Part shown: positions 17,915-26,240 of the stretch, in pieces
How the letters are laid out: every line of letters starts with the position of its first letter
Numbering within the stretch: the first letter of the stretch is position 1
Source: Streptomyces celluloflavus
GTDB lineage: Bacteria; Actinomycetota; Actinomycetes; Streptomycetales; Streptomycetaceae
Assembly: GCA_000720995.1 (NCBI GenBank)
Contig: JOEL01000001.1
Location: 310,001 to 374,000 of the forward strand
Direction: 5' to 3'
Length of the DNA stretch: 64,000 bases
Translations under genes and position numbers: made by a program
The notes under the pieces: generated by a model
What the model was told of the DNA's origin: nothing
Database searches by the model: none
What the model saw: only the letters and a program-made list of their open reading frames with translations

Positions 17915-18808
17915 TCAGCCGGTCGGATCGGCCAGGTCCAGGCCGTTCAGCCGGCCGGGGTCGGACAGGATGTCGATCGCGGCAATCCTGCCGTCGGCCA
18001 CGGTGAAGCTCATCACGGAGAACAGCTCGTCGTCGATGGTGTTGACCAGGCCGGCGTTGCCGTTGACCAGCGCCGGATGGGTGACCGCGATGGTGGCCAT
18101 GCGCTGGAAGGTCCCCAGCTGCCCGGCCACGGCCGCAGCACCCCGGATGGCCTTCAGGCCGCCGGCGAGCACCCCGGCGTCGGCGCGCAGCACCACATCC
18201 GGATCGAGGATGGCCAGCAGCCCGTCGAAGTCGCCGCCGCGCGCGGCGGCCAGGAACGCGTCCACCACCCGGCGCTGATCCGCCCGATCGGAGTCGGCGC
18301 TGGGCACCGCGCCGCGCACCCGCTGCCGCGCCCGGCTGGCCAGCTTCTTGGCCGCCACGGGCGTGCGGTTCACGATGGGCCCGATCTGCACGAATGGCAG
18401 CCCGAACATGTCGTGCAGCACGAACGCCAGCCGTTCCGCCGGGCTCAGTGAGTCCATCACCACCAGCAGCGCCAGCCCCACCGAGTCGGCCAGCAGCGCC
18501 TGCTGCTCCGGATCGGCGGCATCCTCCAGGCTGACCACCGGATCCGGCAGCCGGTCCGCCATGGGCTCCTCGTGCCGCGCCTTGCGGGTACGGAGCATGT
18601 CCAGGCACACCCGGCCCACCACGGTGGTCAGCCAGCCCCCGAGGTTATCGATCTCGTCGGCGTCGGAACGGGCCAGTCGCAGCCACGACTCCTGCACGGC
18701 GTCCTCAGCCTCGGCCAGCGAGCCGAGCATGCGGTACGCGACCGACTTCAGACGGGGGCGGTGGCCCTCGAACTCGACGGCCAGAAAGTCGTGGGGTGTC
18801 ACGGTCAC
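17915..18808 (-). CDS. ECF sigma factor of the ECF41/SigJ type with C-terminal NTF2-like domain
   Basis: 297 residues. I chose GTG at 18808 because GAGGA lies 8 bases upstream; a longer frame to 19000 would run through its own promoter. Region 2 is at about residues 10-75 (YRMLGSLAEAEDAVQESWLR), region 4 at about 110-165 (SLSPAERLAFVLHDMFGLPF). From ~175 to the end is an NTF2/SnoaL-like extension, which in the ECF41 group regulates the sigma factor in place of an anti-sigma partner; DPGRLNGL near the end resembles the conserved NPDKL motif of that group. Its own promoter carries the ECF41 motif, so it is probably autoregulated and drives the neighbouring CMD-like gene. Confidence 0.92.
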   Translation of the reverse strand: MTVTPHDFLAVEFEGHRPRLKSVAYRMLGSLAEAEDAVQESWLRLARSDADEIDNLGGWLTTVVGRVCLDMLRTRKARHEEPMADRLPDPVVSLEDAADPEQQALLADSVGLALLVVMDSLSPAERLAFVLHDMFGLPFVQIGPIVNRTPVAAKKLASRARQRVRGAVPSADSDRADQRRVVDAFLAAARGGDFDGLLAILDPDVVLRADAGVLAGGLKAIRGAAAVAGQLGTFQRMATIAVTHPALVNGNAGLVNTIDDELFSVMSFTVADGRIAAIDILSDPGRLNGLDLADPTG

Positions 18809-18849
18809 GTTCTCTTTCCTCGGACGACTCAGGGACGACTGGTAACCCT

Positions 18850-18876
18850 GACGGATTGCTCCCGCGAAAGGTGACC
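18850..18876 (-). promoter_or_regulatory. ECF41-type autoregulatory promoter of the sigma factor gene
   Basis: Minus strand: GGTCACC (18876-18870), 16-base spacer, CGTC (18853-18850), ending about 42 bases before the GTG at 18808. Same boxes and same spacing as the motif before the CMD-like gene. Confidence 0.75.
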
Positions 18877-18898
18877 GGACCCGGCTTCCGCCCGCACC

Positions 18899-18925
18899 GG
18901 TCACCTTCGCCCGGTGCGATCCGTC
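18899..18925 (+). promoter_or_regulatory. Third ECF41-type promoter, pointing away from the sigma gene
   Basis: Plus strand: GGTCACC (18899-18905), 16-base spacer, CGTC (18922-18925). It is back to back with the sigma factor's own promoter and faces a very short reading frame (18972-19040) followed by a hairpin. No full-length gene lies downstream on this strand. Confidence 0.7.
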
Positions 18926-18971
18926 GGAGCAGTGACACACCGCTTCAGATCCCGAAGGGATGACGACCACC

Positions 18972-19040
18972 ATGACCGTGCAGGACACTCGCCGGTCCAC
19001 CCACGCTCGTGGGCGGGCCGCCCGCCATCAACATCTCTGA
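18972..19040 (+). CDS. Possible 22-codon ORF or remnant of a deleted ECF41-target gene
   Basis: ATG at 18972 opens a 22-codon frame that begins MTVQDTRRS and ends with TGA at 19038-19040. A second in-frame ATG lies at 18960. A GAAGGG ribosome-like site is at 18954-18959. It sits ~47 bases after an ECF41-type promoter and its stop lies inside a perfect hairpin. It could be a true small peptide, a regulatory RNA, or the stump of an oxidoreductase, epimerase or CMD gene of the kind usually found beside ECF41 factors. I cannot tell which. Confidence 0.35.
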   Translation: MTVQDTRRSTHARGRAARHQHL

Positions 19041-19048
19041 TGGCGGGC
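19020..19048. terminator. Perfect 11-bp hairpin between the short ORF and the GH18 gene
   Basis: GCCCGCCATCA (19020-19030) and its exact complement (19038-19048) flank a 7-base loop. It would close the plus-strand transcript from the third ECF41 promoter and also lies just past the stop of the minus-strand GH18 gene. Confidence 0.65.
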
Positions 19049-19076
19049 AGCCGCGCGGTCCCTCATGACATGGTGG

Positions 19077-20030
19077 TCACCCCATCGCCCCCTTGACGTG
19101 CGCATACCACGTCTCCGGCCCGCCGCCGACGCCTACCGCGTTGAAGTACTCCCAGCCCGCGACGCCGCCGAAGTCCGGGTGGGCGGCGGTCAGCGAGCCG
19201 ACGGTGGAGGCCAGCGTCGTCGGGTCCACATAGCCGCCGCAGGTGGCCGGGTTGGTGACGGCGCCGGTGACGACCTTGGCGGGGCGGAAGCCGTTGTTCA
19301 TGATGGCGTCGTAGTCGCGGGTGCCGGTGAGGCTGCCCCAGCCGCAGTAGAACTGTGCGTTGTACCAGCTGATCTGGTTCCCGGCCTGTTGTTCCAGGGT
19401 GGCGTAGTCGAACCCGCCGGAGAAGTTCGTCGAACCGCTGAGGTCGCTCGCCACCGGGGCCAGCGAGATCACGAAGTCGGGGCCGAAGTCCGTACGGAGC
19501 TGGGCGATGAGGTGTTCGGTGTCGGCCAGGGAGAAGGTTTCCTCGATGTCGATGTCGACGCCGTCCAGGCGGTAGGTGCGCAGGGTGTCCCGCAGCAGGC
19601 CGTAGTACTTGGTGAAGTCGCGGTGGAGGTTGGCGTACGTGCCCTGAGCGGCTCCACCGAGCATCACCGAGACCCGGGTGCCCGATGCCTGGAGGGTGGC
19701 GACGTCCCGCCACATCTGATCGAACATCGGGTCGGCGGGCGGGTTGTCGTTGAGGTGGACGCTGCCGTCGTTATTCAGGTGCAGCGCCGCCACCTCGACG
19801 TCGGTGGCGATGCCCTTGAGCGGCAGCGGGGACACATAGGTCTTGGAGCCGTTGGATCCGGTGGTGTACTGCGTCTGGTAGTACGCGACCACCCGGTGTG
19901 GCGAGCTCGCGGTGTGTTCCTTCGCGACCGCGGGGCCGGTGCCGGGGCCGAGTACGGTGGCGGCGGTTGCCAGGAGCGCGGTGGCCGTACCGAGGAGGGC
20001 TCGGCGTAGGCGGTGGCAGGCGGAATGCAT
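19077..20030 (-). CDS. Secreted glycoside hydrolase family 18 protein (chitinase or endo-beta-N-acetylglucosaminidase)
   Basis: 317 residues with an N-terminal signal peptide (basic start, hydrophobic run, cleavage near AVA-KE). The GH18 catalytic motif DGVDIDIEE fits DxxDxDxE, with the last Glu as acid/base. The barrel strands VVAYYQTQY, VSVMLGGAA and VISLAPVA are visible, and GVAGWEYFNAV matches the last strand. There is no chitin-binding module or linker, and the protein is shorter than most streptomycete chitinases, so an EndoH-like or chitinase-H-like role is possible. GGAGG precedes the ATG at 20030. I found no DasR-type site in the upstream region. Confidence 0.9.
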   Translation of the reverse strand: MHSACHRLRRALLGTATALLATAATVLGPGTGPAVAKEHTASSPHRVVAYYQTQYTTGSNGSKTYVSPLPLKGIATDVEVAALHLNNDGSVHLNDNPPADPMFDQMWRDVATLQASGTRVSVMLGGAAQGTYANLHRDFTKYYGLLRDTLRTYRLDGVDIDIEETFSLADTEHLIAQLRTDFGPDFVISLAPVASDLSGSTNFSGGFDYATLEQQAGNQISWYNAQFYCGWGSLTGTRDYDAIMNNGFRPAKVVTGAVTNPATCGGYVDPTTLASTVGSLTAAHPDFGGVAGWEYFNAVGVGGGPETWYAHVKGAMG

Positions 20031-20140
20031 GGATCAGCCTCCTGTGTGCGGGATTTCGGTCGGTGCCGGTACCGCGCGGACGGGACGTCGCGTTCCTTCG
20101 TGTGACGTCGGGCCGTTGGCGGCACAACGGCGGGCTGCTT

Positions 20141-20157
20141 CCTGGCCTCGGGCCAGG
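20141..20157. terminator. 7-bp hairpin upstream of the GH18 gene
   Basis: CCTGGCC (20141-20147) pairs with GGCCAGG (20151-20157) around a 3-base loop, in the 274-base gap between the kinase-like gene (stop at 20305) and the GH18 gene. It may end the kinase transcript. The rest of the gap shows no gene. Confidence 0.4.
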
Positions 20158-20304
20158 GACAGCAGGTCATGGTGGGTGGGCGCAGCGCAAGGGGCCCGAT
20201 CCCGGTCCGGGCGGTGCCCGGTGTTCGGCGCGGGCCGGGGCGCCGGGGTACGAGGCCGTGCTTCCCGGCGTGGTCGCGAGGCTGCTATGTGCTCGGTGAT
20301 GTGC

Positions 20305-21192
20305 TCAGTTCCAGACGCGCAGGATGCGGCGGATGGCGTCGACGTGGTCGCGGTCGGCGCCGAAGTGGGCGAGGACGCTGAGGTGTTCGCGGAGGTGGAG
20401 GAGGTGCATCCGCTCTCGCCAGCCGTCGGTGAGGGGATGGATCTCCCGGTACGCGGTGAAGAAGTGCTCCGGGATTCCTCCGGTGCAGTAGGCCATGCTC
20501 AGGTCGGCTTCGGCCCACGTCCAGCAGACCGCGGGGTCGATGAAGACGGGCGCGCCGGCCGGGGTGGCGAGCAGGTTGCCGTGCCAGAGGTCGCCGTGGA
20601 CGAGCACGGGCGGGGCCGGCGGGATCAGTTCGGGGAGCCGGCGGCACAGCCGCTCCAGCCCGGCGCGGTCCGCGGCGTCCAGGGCGCGCTCGGCCTTCGG
20701 CTCCGCCAGGTAGCGCAGGATGCGCTGCTCGGCGAAGAAAATGTGGCCGTCGTGGGACCAGGTGTTGCGCTGGGGGAGCCGTCCCAGCCAGCCGTCGCGG
20801 TGCCAGCCGTACCGGGGTCCGGTCACCGAGTGCAGCCGGGCCAGGCCGCGGCCTGCGGCTTCCCAGAAGGCAGGGGTGCGCGGGGCCGGTTCCTGTTCGG
20901 TGAGGATCAGATGGCGCGGCCCGACCTCCAGGACCTCGGGGGTGCGCAGGCCGCCTTGGGTGCGCAGGGTTTCCAGGCCCTCCGCTTCGACGGCGAAGAG
21001 GTCGGGTGCGGGGTCTTCCGCGGTCTTGACGACGACCCGGCTCCCGTCCCGGAGGGTGGCCCGCCACACCTGATTGGCGAATCCACCGCTGAGCGGTTCT
21101 GTCCGGCGGACCTGGGCGAGGCGGGCGCTGTGGTAGTCCGACCAGCTCTTCTCCTGCGGCTGCGGCACCGTGGTGCCCGTCCCGTCAGACAT
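20305..21192 (-). CDS. Fructosamine kinase family protein (aminoglycoside-phosphotransferase fold)
   Basis: 295 residues. The kinase-like catalytic loop is HGDLWHGNLL near residue 195, with the metal Asp in VFIDPAVCW shortly after. The ATP-binding lysine is in SRVVVKTAED near residue 55. The segment YGWHRDGWLG is typical of the fructosamine-3-kinase/ketosamine-3-kinase group, which phosphorylates sugar-amine adducts so that they fall apart and proteins are deglycated. The start overlaps the stop of a small upstream gene by 8 bases, and no separate strong ribosome site is seen, so translation is probably coupled. Confidence 0.9.
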   Translation of the reverse strand: MSDGTGTTVPQPQEKSWSDYHSARLAQVRRTEPLSGGFANQVWRATLRDGSRVVVKTAEDPAPDLFAVEAEGLETLRTQGGLRTPEVLEVGPRHLILTEQEPAPRTPAFWEAAGRGLARLHSVTGPRYGWHRDGWLGRLPQRNTWSHDGHIFFAEQRILRYLAEPKAERALDAADRAGLERLCRRLPELIPPAPPVLVHGDLWHGNLLATPAGAPVFIDPAVCWTWAEADLSMAYCTGGIPEHFFTAYREIHPLTDGWRERMHLLHLREHLSVLAHFGADRDHVDAIRRILRVWN

Positions 21193-21472
21193 GGCGGTCG
21201 GGTCCGGGCCGGGATTCTTCCTTCGCGGGGCCGGTCGAGACCTCCCGCTGTGCTTCCCCGAGGGTGCGGGCCGCGTGGAACCGGGAGCGGACCGGCACGG
21301 TGTCCGGATTCGGCACGGCGAACCGCCGCTCGGGATCCAGGACGAGGTCCACCGCTGCGCGGGAGCCCGGCCCGTAGCCGGCCAGGGGCGTGCCGACGGG
21401 CAGTTCCGTAGCGGCCGGCCAGCCGGGACCGGACCGGATCACCGGCTCGGATATGACGTTCGGGAAGCTCAT
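21185..21472 (-). CDS. Small hypothetical protein coupled to the fructosamine-kinase-like gene
   Basis: 95 residues if it starts at ATG 21472 (MSFPNVISEP); a longer in-frame start at 21589 gives 134 residues but a poorly conserved-looking leader. GGAGAA lies upstream of 21472. There is no signal peptide or membrane segment. The stretch ELPVGTPLAGYGPGSRAAVD may be a short folded core, and the C-terminal third is polar. I do not recognise the family. It overlaps the kinase start by 8 bases, so the two products probably act together. Confidence 0.55.
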   Translation of the reverse strand: MSFPNVISEPVIRSGPGWPAATELPVGTPLAGYGPGSRAAVDLVLDPERRFAVPNPDTVPVRSRFHAARTLGEAQREVSTGPAKEESRPGPDRHV

Positions 21473-21620
21473 GCCTACGTGTTCTCCGTTCGCTGCGGTC
21501 CGCGGAGCGGTGCCCCGGGGCAGGATGTCAGACGAGGGGCGTCGAGTCGCCTCACTAGTCGAACGGGCAGCCGATGGGCAGGACTTCATCGCGGCGGAGA
21601 CCCAGCGGTTCCAGGCGGCC

Positions 21621-21656
21621 GGGGGCCGTCGTCGGTCCGTGGCGCCGACGGCCCCC
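21621..21656. terminator. 11-bp hairpin after the amidohydrolase gene
   Basis: GGGGGCCGTCG (21621-21631) pairs exactly with CGACGGCCCCC (21646-21656) around a 14-base loop, 44 bases beyond the stop of the minus-strand amidohydrolase. It is a good candidate terminator for the transporter-amidohydrolase unit. Confidence 0.65.
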
Positions 21657-21699
21657 GCGTACCGCGGATACCGCTACCCCGGCCCGGTCCGCCGATCGA

Positions 21700-22977
21700 T
21701 CAGGCCGAGGGGGAGCGGGAGCCGAGGCGTGCCGGTGCGGGGGCGGCCGAGGGGAGGGTGTTCTTGCGGATCTCGCCCGACTGGGCGACGAGCACGATGG
21801 TGTCCGGGGTGGCGAGCGAGGCGATGTCGGTGAGCGGGTCGGTGGCGGTCACGACGAAGTCGGCGAGTTTGCCGGGTTCCAGGGTTCCCAGGCGGTCCTC
21901 AAGTCCCAGCAGCCGGGCGGCGTTACGGGTTCCGGCCAGCAGCGCGTCCATGGGGCGCATCCCGAGGCCGACGAGGTGGCCCAGCTCCCGGAGGTTGGCT
22001 CCGTGCGGGCACACTCCCGAGTCCGTCCCCAACGCGACCGGGACGTCCGCCGCGATGGCCGCGGCGATGTTCTCCTCGATGGCCGCGGTCCAGCGGGCCT
22101 TCTTCTGCCACTGGTACTCGGGCACCGTGCCGCGCGCGGGCATCCGCAGCCCCGTGGAGAGCGTCGGGACGAGGACGGTGCCGTGCTTCAGCATCAGGTC
22201 CCGGCCTCCGGCATCCAGGCCGTAGCCGTGTTCCACGCTCGCCACTCCGCCGCGGATCGCGTGGTGGATTCCGGTGGTGCCCTGCGCATGGGCGGCGACG
22301 GGGCAGCCCCGGTTGCGCGCGGCCTCCTCCACGACGGTCCGGATCTCCTCTTCTGTCAGCCCCTCGTCCTCGGGCTGATCGGTGGGCGAGGACATACCGC
22401 CGGTCGCACACACCTTGATCACATCTGCGCCGTCGCGCAGCAGCTTGCGGGTCTGGAGGCGCGCCTCGTCGGGCGTGTCGACGAGTGCGGTCTGCTCCTC
22501 GAAGAGGCGGAGTCCGGAGGGCAGCGTGAAGTCCGCATGCCCGCCTGTGTGCCCCACGACCCGTACGGCGACCTGCAGGCGCGGTCCCTCGATCAGACCG
22601 CGCGCGACGGCCTCGCGACAGCCGGCGTCGATGCCCCCGAGGTCTCGCGCGGTGGTGATGCCCGCGTGCAGCGTCTCGCGCATCAGGCGGGCGCTCTCGA
22701 ACAGCAGGGTCGAGGGGCGGCTCATGAGGACCGCCGTCGGCCCGCCGCCGGACCCGAGCCCGAAGTGGACATGGCAGTCGAAGAACCCCGGAAGGAGGGT
22801 GCGGCCCCCGAGGTCGACGGAGGTCTCCCCGGGGGCCGCGGCCGGGGCGTTCCCGGCCGGGCCCGCGTAACGGATCGTGCCGTCGTCGGCGACGACGAGA
22901 ACGGCGTCCTCGACGGGGGCCGCGCCCGTGCCGTCGATGAGGCGGGCGTTGACGTACCGGGACTGCTCGGTGTGCAT
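21700..22977 (-). CDS. Metal-dependent amidohydrolase (imidazolonepropionase / Xaa-Pro dipeptidase-like)
   Basis: 425 residues from ATG at 22977. Binuclear-metal ligands of the family are all present: HVH in FFDCHVHFG, the bridging Lys in DVIKVCATGG, His in PVAAHAQG, His in ASVEHGYG, and Asp in LGTDSGVCP. A small beta-sandwich domain flanks the barrel (VNARLIDGTG at the start, LEPGKLADFVV at the end). Related enzymes hydrolyse prolyl dipeptides, cyclic imides or N-acylated compounds. It follows a Dcu-type transporter gene by 119 bases, so its product or substrate may be a dicarboxylic acid derivative. The specificity is not readable. Confidence 0.9.
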   Translation of the reverse strand: MHTEQSRYVNARLIDGTGAAPVEDAVLVVADDGTIRYAGPAGNAPAAAPGETSVDLGGRTLLPGFFDCHVHFGLGSGGGPTAVLMSRPSTLLFESARLMRETLHAGITTARDLGGIDAGCREAVARGLIEGPRLQVAVRVVGHTGGHADFTLPSGLRLFEEQTALVDTPDEARLQTRKLLRDGADVIKVCATGGMSSPTDQPEDEGLTEEEIRTVVEEAARNRGCPVAAHAQGTTGIHHAIRGGVASVEHGYGLDAGGRDLMLKHGTVLVPTLSTGLRMPARGTVPEYQWQKKARWTAAIEENIAAAIAADVPVALGTDSGVCPHGANLRELGHLVGLGMRPMDALLAGTRNAARLLGLEDRLGTLEPGKLADFVVTATDPLTDIASLATPDTIVLVAQSGEIRKNTLPSAAPAPARLGSRSPSA

Positions 22978-23096
22978 GGGGGGACCTGCGTTCCTGTGCT
23001 CGTGGGCGGTTTTCGGGGGCTGTTCCGCATGTACGGAAGGAAGGGGGAGCGGGCGGCGGACCCTGTTCCGGAACGGGAGGGGGCCGCGGGGCGGGA

Positions 23097-24440
23097 TCAG
23101 GTGATGGCCGTCATGGCGAAGGCGACGGCCGCCGTGACCACGAAGCCCGTCAGTGCCGGAACCATGAAGGAGTTGTCGACGAGATGGCGGCCATTGCCGG
23201 TGGAGCCGGTCTTGTCGACCTGAATGGCCATCTGGGCGGCGCCGTTGAAGGGCAGACACGTATTGGTGGTGACGCCCATATAGCAGGCGGCGATCACCGG
23301 GGCGCTCAGTCCGGCGGCTATTCCCAGTGGCAGGAATATATTGGCGATGGCGGTCTGTGACGCGATAATGGCGCCGGCGACGGCAATGAGCAGGACGAAG
23401 AGTCCGACCCAGGTTGTCAGCATCGCGTCGATCGTTCTGTTGATGCCGGACAGATGGGCGTTGATAAGGGTGGTGTAGGGCCAGGAAACCGCTACGAGTA
23501 CCAAGGTGGCGGTGAGCCCGCCGCGCAGCGTGCTGGAGTTCATCACCGAACCGCCGGCCGGGCGGCCGACCGCCAGAATGAGTGCGGCGACCGCGAATTC
23601 GATGATCAGCAGCGCGTCCGTGGAGGCCAGCCGGGACCCGTCGGGAAAGGCCGGCGCCAGACCGTCGAAGATGCCGAGGACCACGATGGCGGTGACGCCG
23701 GCGAGGAAGATCCACACACTCGCCTTGGCCCTGGCGCCGGAGCGCGGTCCGCTCCGGTCGCCGTTGTCCGGGCCGGGTGCCGGCCGGGACTCCGCCGGCT
23801 CCGGGCGGTCCCGGAGAACCGGATCGCCGGGGAGGTCCTCGCCCTTGCGGACGCAGACCGCCGCGACGGCGACGACGCCGATCAGGATCGCGGGGACGGT
23901 GATGAGCAGATAGCCGCCCAGCGAGCCGCCGACAGGTGTGGTGAGGGCGACGACCGTGAGGACGGAGGCGGAGACGGGCGAGGCGACCACGGCCATCTGT
24001 GAGGCGACCACCGAGGCCGCCAGGGGGCGTTCGGGCCGGATGCCGTTGGCGCGGGCGGTCTCGTAGATGACCGGGATGAAGGGGAAGAAGATGTTTCCGG
24101 TGCCGGCCAGTGCGCACAGGACGAGGGTGAGCAGCGGTGCGAGGAAGGTGATGCGGCTCGGATGCCTGCGCAGAATTCTTGTGGCCAGTTCGAGCAGATA
24201 GCCCGTACCGCCTGATGCTTCCATCGCACCGGCCGCGAACGTCACGATGAGAATGACCTCCATCGCGGCGACGGGCAGGTCTCCGGGTTTTTGTTGGAGG
24301 CCGAATACCAGCAGGGCCGTAGTGCCTCCGCCGAACGCGATGAGCCCGGCCGGACCGCCGAGTTTGGAGCCGTACACCATCAGTCCGAAGACGGCCAGGA
24401 ACTCTATGATCAGCATCGCGGAATGCACGCCAGATCCCAT
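23097..24440 (-). CDS. Anaerobic C4-dicarboxylate transporter family (DcuA/DcuB-like) permease
   Basis: 447 residues, about 10-12 membrane segments with a central hydrophilic loop at residues ~205-245 (Pro/Asp/Gly-rich). The C-terminal signature TNTCLPFNGAAQMAIQVD is characteristic of Dcu proteins, which exchange or take up fumarate, malate, aspartate or succinate. The ATG at 24440 has only a weak ribosome site; a second ATG at 24416 is possible. It precedes the amidohydrolase in one transcription unit and is divergent from a Lrp/AsnC-type regulator. In an aerobic organism the role is more likely amino- or dicarboxylic-acid uptake than fumarate respiration. Confidence 0.85.
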   Translation of the reverse strand: MGSGVHSAMLIIEFLAVFGLMVYGSKLGGPAGLIAFGGGTTALLVFGLQQKPGDLPVAAMEVILIVTFAAGAMEASGGTGYLLELATRILRRHPSRITFLAPLLTLVLCALAGTGNIFFPFIPVIYETARANGIRPERPLAASVVASQMAVVASPVSASVLTVVALTTPVGGSLGGYLLITVPAILIGVVAVAAVCVRKGEDLPGDPVLRDRPEPAESRPAPGPDNGDRSGPRSGARAKASVWIFLAGVTAIVVLGIFDGLAPAFPDGSRLASTDALLIIEFAVAALILAVGRPAGGSVMNSSTLRGGLTATLVLVAVSWPYTTLINAHLSGINRTIDAMLTTWVGLFVLLIAVAGAIIASQTAIANIFLPLGIAAGLSAPVIAACYMGVTTNTCLPFNGAAQMAIQVDKTGSTGNGRHLVDNSFMVPALTGFVVTAAVAFAMTAIT

Positions 24441-24647
24441 CGCTCGTTGTCTGAACCGGTAGTCCCGAAGGGACTTGAGGAATCCGTGGGGCGAGATGCC
24501 GGGGATTCTTTCCCGGATTTTCGTGGCCCATCGGCATGTACCATTAGAGGCGAACGAAAGGGTTTTCCCGGTATGTTCGCGTGAAATCTCCGGATTGAAT
24601 CTTCCGCTGCCCGGCGGCAGCAGGATCTGCGCAGGTGGTTCAGAGAA

Positions 24648-25700
24648 ATGCAGCAAAGCAGCCACGAGCCGGTCGCCTCCCGGCAGCTCACCCCCGCGGA
24701 CCTCGCGCTGGTCCAAGTGCTCCAGACGGACCCGCGGATGTCCTGGGCCCGGGTCGGGGCGCTGCTCGACATCGACGCGGTGACGGCGATGCGGCGGTGG
24801 CGGCGGCTGGAGACGACCGGCAGGGCGTGGACGGCGGCCACACCGGGTTACGGATGCGCCGGGCTGCTGCACCTCACCTTCATCGAAGTCGAGGTGGCGG
24901 CGGGGCGGCTGGACGACGTCGCCGGGTTCTGCGCCCGGCTGCCGCATGTGCTCACCGCGGAGGGCATGTCCGGCCGGCAGAACCTCCTGCTGACGGTCGT
25001 CACCCCGGATCTGCCGACGCTCCACGACCTCCTGGAGGGACGGATCGCCGCGCATCCCGGCGCCACCGCCGTCCGGGCCCACCACGTCACGCGGGTGTTC
25101 ACGGAGGGCAGCCGGTGGACGGTATGCCGGACCGTGCCCGCCCGCGACGCCCGTTGCCGTCCCGCGGCCCTCCCGCCGGAAGCCAGGGGGTGCGCGGGTG
25201 ACGCGATACGGACGCTGCTGCCCCTGCTCTCGACGGATGCCCGCACCGACGCGGCGGCCCTGGCCCGGGAGGCCGGTGTCTCACCGGCCACCGCGCGCCG
25301 TCGCCTGGCCCAGGCCCTGGGCGCGCGGGAGATCACGCTGCGCTGCGATGTCGCCCGGTCCCTCACCGACTGGCCGGTCTCCGCGAAGATCTGGGCGCGG
25401 ATACCGCCGGATCGGCTGACGGAGGCGGCGTGCAGGCTGTCCGCGCTCGCCGAGGTCCGGCTCTGCGCGGCCGTCACGGGCCGGGAGAACCTGCTCGTCA
25501 CGCTCTGGCTGCGGTCGGTGGAGGAACTCCTCGGCCTCACGGAGCAGATCGCGAAGACCCTCCCGCGCATCCAACTGGCCAACGTCGAAGTGGCCTTGCG
25601 CCAGTACAAACGCGCGGGGCGCCTGGTGGGTCCGCACGACCTGTCTCTCGGGGCGGTGCCGATCGATCCCTGCGACGAACTGGCGACGCGGCGGTGGTGA
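24648..25700 (+). CDS. Double-length Lrp/AsnC family transcriptional regulator
   Basis: 350 residues, about twice a normal AsnC protein. It has two helix-turn-helix regions (residues ~17-55, DPRMSWARVGALLDIDAVTA, and ~190-235, DAAALAREAGVSPATARRR), each followed by an effector-like region. This duplicated layout is common in actinomycetes. It is divergent from the Dcu-like transporter and amidohydrolase and probably controls them in response to an amino acid or related ligand. The 207-base shared promoter region has no clear dyad that I can assign to it. Confidence 0.88.
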   Translation: MQQSSHEPVASRQLTPADLALVQVLQTDPRMSWARVGALLDIDAVTAMRRWRRLETTGRAWTAATPGYGCAGLLHLTFIEVEVAAGRLDDVAGFCARLPHVLTAEGMSGRQNLLLTVVTPDLPTLHDLLEGRIAAHPGATAVRAHHVTRVFTEGSRWTVCRTVPARDARCRPAALPPEARGCAGDAIRTLLPLLSTDARTDAAALAREAGVSPATARRRLAQALGAREITLRCDVARSLTDWPVSAKIWARIPPDRLTEAACRLSALAEVRLCAAVTGRENLLVTLWLRSVEELLGLTEQIAKTLPRIQLANVEVALRQYKRAGRLVGPHDLSLGAVPIDPCDELATRRW

Positions 25701-26240
25701 GGTGCCGGCGAGAGGGACCGGCCTCGGCCGTCGACGCCGCCTGCCGCCAACCCCCTTTGCGGAGCACGTAGTTGAGGCAGGAAAGCGCAGTACCCCCGGC
25801 CGGGCGGTCAAACCCGGCCAGGGGCCCTGGCACACCGGGCCGCGTGAGTGATCGGGGGACGGCGCGGCCCTGTTCTTCAGTTGTCCGGCCCCGCGCATCC
25901 TGCCCTTGCGGGCGGCCGGTCGAGCCCTGTCAGCGCGCGTATCGCCCCGGGGGGCGAGGGCGGGCTCGCGTCAATCACGTTAGCCGGGGCGGACAGGGCA
26001 CCACATGGGTCGAAGTCCCTTGGGTGAGGGGCATTTCGTCACGAGTGGGGGCCATCGGCGGGCGTGGGCGTGCGCGGCGGACCCGGCCGCGTGATCGCCC
26101 CTCGGAGCGCCGTGCGGCGGACCGGGCGGTGGTCCCGGTGCGGGTCCCGCCGCCCCTCATGCCACCAGCGGCGCCGACGGACTCTAGGGCCCGCCCGGAG
26201 ACGGCGGCTCCAGGCCGCTCTGCCAGGCCCAGCGCGCCAA
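25701..26240. other. Intergenic region without a convincing gene; one hairpin
   Basis: About 540 bases between the AsnC-type regulator and the NarL-type regulator. Reading frames here are shadows with no domain or ribosome site. The only structure I see is a near-perfect hairpin at 25794-25824 (CCCCGGCCGGG against CCCGGCCAGGGG, one bulge), which may terminate the AsnC-type gene. The rest is ordinary GC-rich sequence. Confidence 0.5.
25794..25824 (+). terminator. Candidate terminator of the AsnC-type regulator
   Basis: CCCCGGCCGGG (25794-25804) can pair with the G/C-rich arm ending at 25824 with a single bulged base, around an 8-base loop. It begins 94 bases after the stop codon at 25700. Confidence 0.5.

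Noticed and set aside
17490-18278. Plus-strand frame across the CMD-like and sigma genes
   Set aside because: It overlaps two well-supported minus-strand genes and the promoter of the first. Its sequence is Ser/Arg-rich with no fold.
20031-20304. DasR- or chitinase-type operator before the GH18 gene
   Set aside because: I looked for the ACTGGTCTAGACCAGT-like dyad and direct repeats and saw neither.
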